A stretch of DNA of 64,000 nt from Procambarus clarkii (Eukaryota > Arthropoda > Malacostraca > Decapoda > Cambaridae): contig NC_091227.1 of NCBI RefSeq assembly GCF_040958095.1, positions 21,068,158 through 21,132,157 on the forward strand, in the 5' to 3' direction. Every line of letters begins with the position of its first letter. Positions within the stretch are counted from its first letter, which is position 1. The position numbers and the translations under genes are program-made. Below, one piece after another: positions 63,283 through 64,000 of the stretch. The notes beneath the pieces are model-generated. The model worked only from the letters and a program-made list of their open reading frames with translations, was not told the origin of the DNA and ran no database searches.

Positions 63283-64000
63283 ACAAAAAATGATTCATAC
63301 CTGGAAACAAAGACAAATATATTATCTAGCGTAACGACCCGACGGTAATCACCTCACCAGGCTCACGCGAGGCTTGCTGATGACTGCGGAACTGGTCTCA
63401 AGATATAGGAGGGGTCATTGGAAGGTCAACGGAGGGGGGGGGAGATGTTCCTTGGGGAGGGAGAGATTGTAGGTGAGGGAAGAATTTTAGGTAGCGGGAG
63501 AGGGGGGGGGGAGTGGAGATTGTTGATGGGAAAGCGGGGAGATTGTAGTGGTGGGGGGTAGGTAGGAGGAAGGAAAGGGGGGGGGGGGTAAGAAATATGG
63601 TATGGTAAGCTTGAAAGATAAGAAGGTGAAGAAGAGGTCGGTTAATTTAGCTCCGAACGCAAATGGAATGAAACTCAGCATTATAGGCCTACTGGTCCAT
63701 ACGAGGTCAGAATTATCACTAGTCGAGGCCTGCTGGACAACGCCCACCCTCACTTTGACGCGTTCATTAACTCATGCGTTCATTTCCTAACGGTGCGTTC
63801 ACTGGTATTGACTCATTCGCTGGTAGCCCACGGCGCGTTCATCGCTGGATAATATTAAGGGAAGCCTAATATTTGTGGGGTGTTTTGCAGATCCACTAAG
63901 GCGGCGCCCCCTCCCCCCCCTCTTTCACCATCATCCTAGGGGAGGGGTTGGAGGTGAATGGGTGGGTGGAAGTGGGGGGGGGGGGTAATAGTGAAGGTGA
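63283..64000. other. No gene seen
   Basis: Purine-rich, G-run-rich sequence 63,400-63,600 and 63,940-64,000. The open frames are low-complexity. Confidence 0.5.

Overview
This window reads as repeat-rich nuclear DNA of an arthropod, most likely a decapod crustacean and possibly a freshwater crayfish. That assignment is inference. It rests on the arthropod-type CLIC protein, eukaryotic splice signals, TTAGG-like repeats, very long simple repeats, and several tRNA-derived SINE and LINE-tail families that I associate with decapod genomes. No bacterial operon, CRISPR array or phage gene is visible.

Layout. 1-7.1 kb holds the last three coding exons of a chloride intracellular channel (CLIC) gene on the plus strand. 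Its last intron carries a Tigger-like DNA transposon and its last exon a long 3' UTR. 7.1-10.8 kb holds a palindrome-bearing GC-rich block, SINE pieces, an intact tRNA-Glu(TTC), a ~190-bp repeat family and a LINE 3' end. 10.87-15.05 kb is a candidate spliced, apparently non-coding transcription unit with four exons; its third intron contains a long pre-miRNA-like hairpin. 15.6-22.4 kb holds decayed LINE remains, including two copies of one RNase H-bearing LINE, with a TATA-type promoter candidate between them. 23.2-28.4 kb is a tandem triplication (period 1,665 bp in the last two units) of a rearranged Tigger transposon. 28.4-36.5 kb holds minisatellites, LINE fragments, a 1,019-bp solo LTR with a 5-bp target duplication, and a second block of the ~190-bp repeat in the opposite orientation. 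36.5-64 kb is dominated by minisatellites (periods 17, 18, 19, 20, 26, 31, 39-41 and 40 bp), microsatellites, long inverted repeats, SINEs (including full copies with tRNA heads or poly(A) tails), a poly(A)-tailed LINE end and an intact tRNA-Asp(GTC).

The only host genes I can support are CLIC, tRNA-Glu and tRNA-Asp, plus the candidate non-coding gene. Nearly every other long open frame is a shadow of a repeat: the 20-, 19-, 26- and 39/41-bp arrays stay open only because their units lack stops.

Repeat names used below: SINE-A, a tRNA-Arg(TCG)-like head with a body containing 'AGTAAATAGGTACC' and the tail 'CCCCGAAATCATCTCAAGAT'; SINE-B, a body with 'GGGATTATCAGGGG' and a tRNA-like head on the other strand; SINE-C, a tRNA-like head, a body containing 'ACTAGTACGCGTAGCG' on the opposite strand, and a poly(A) tail; Repeat-D, 'ACGGGCTCACCATAGCCCGT' followed by an (AAC)n tail; LINE-E, a LINE whose 3' end encodes 'VVNKWN' and finishes in 'AGGTGAATAC'. 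These names are local to this report.
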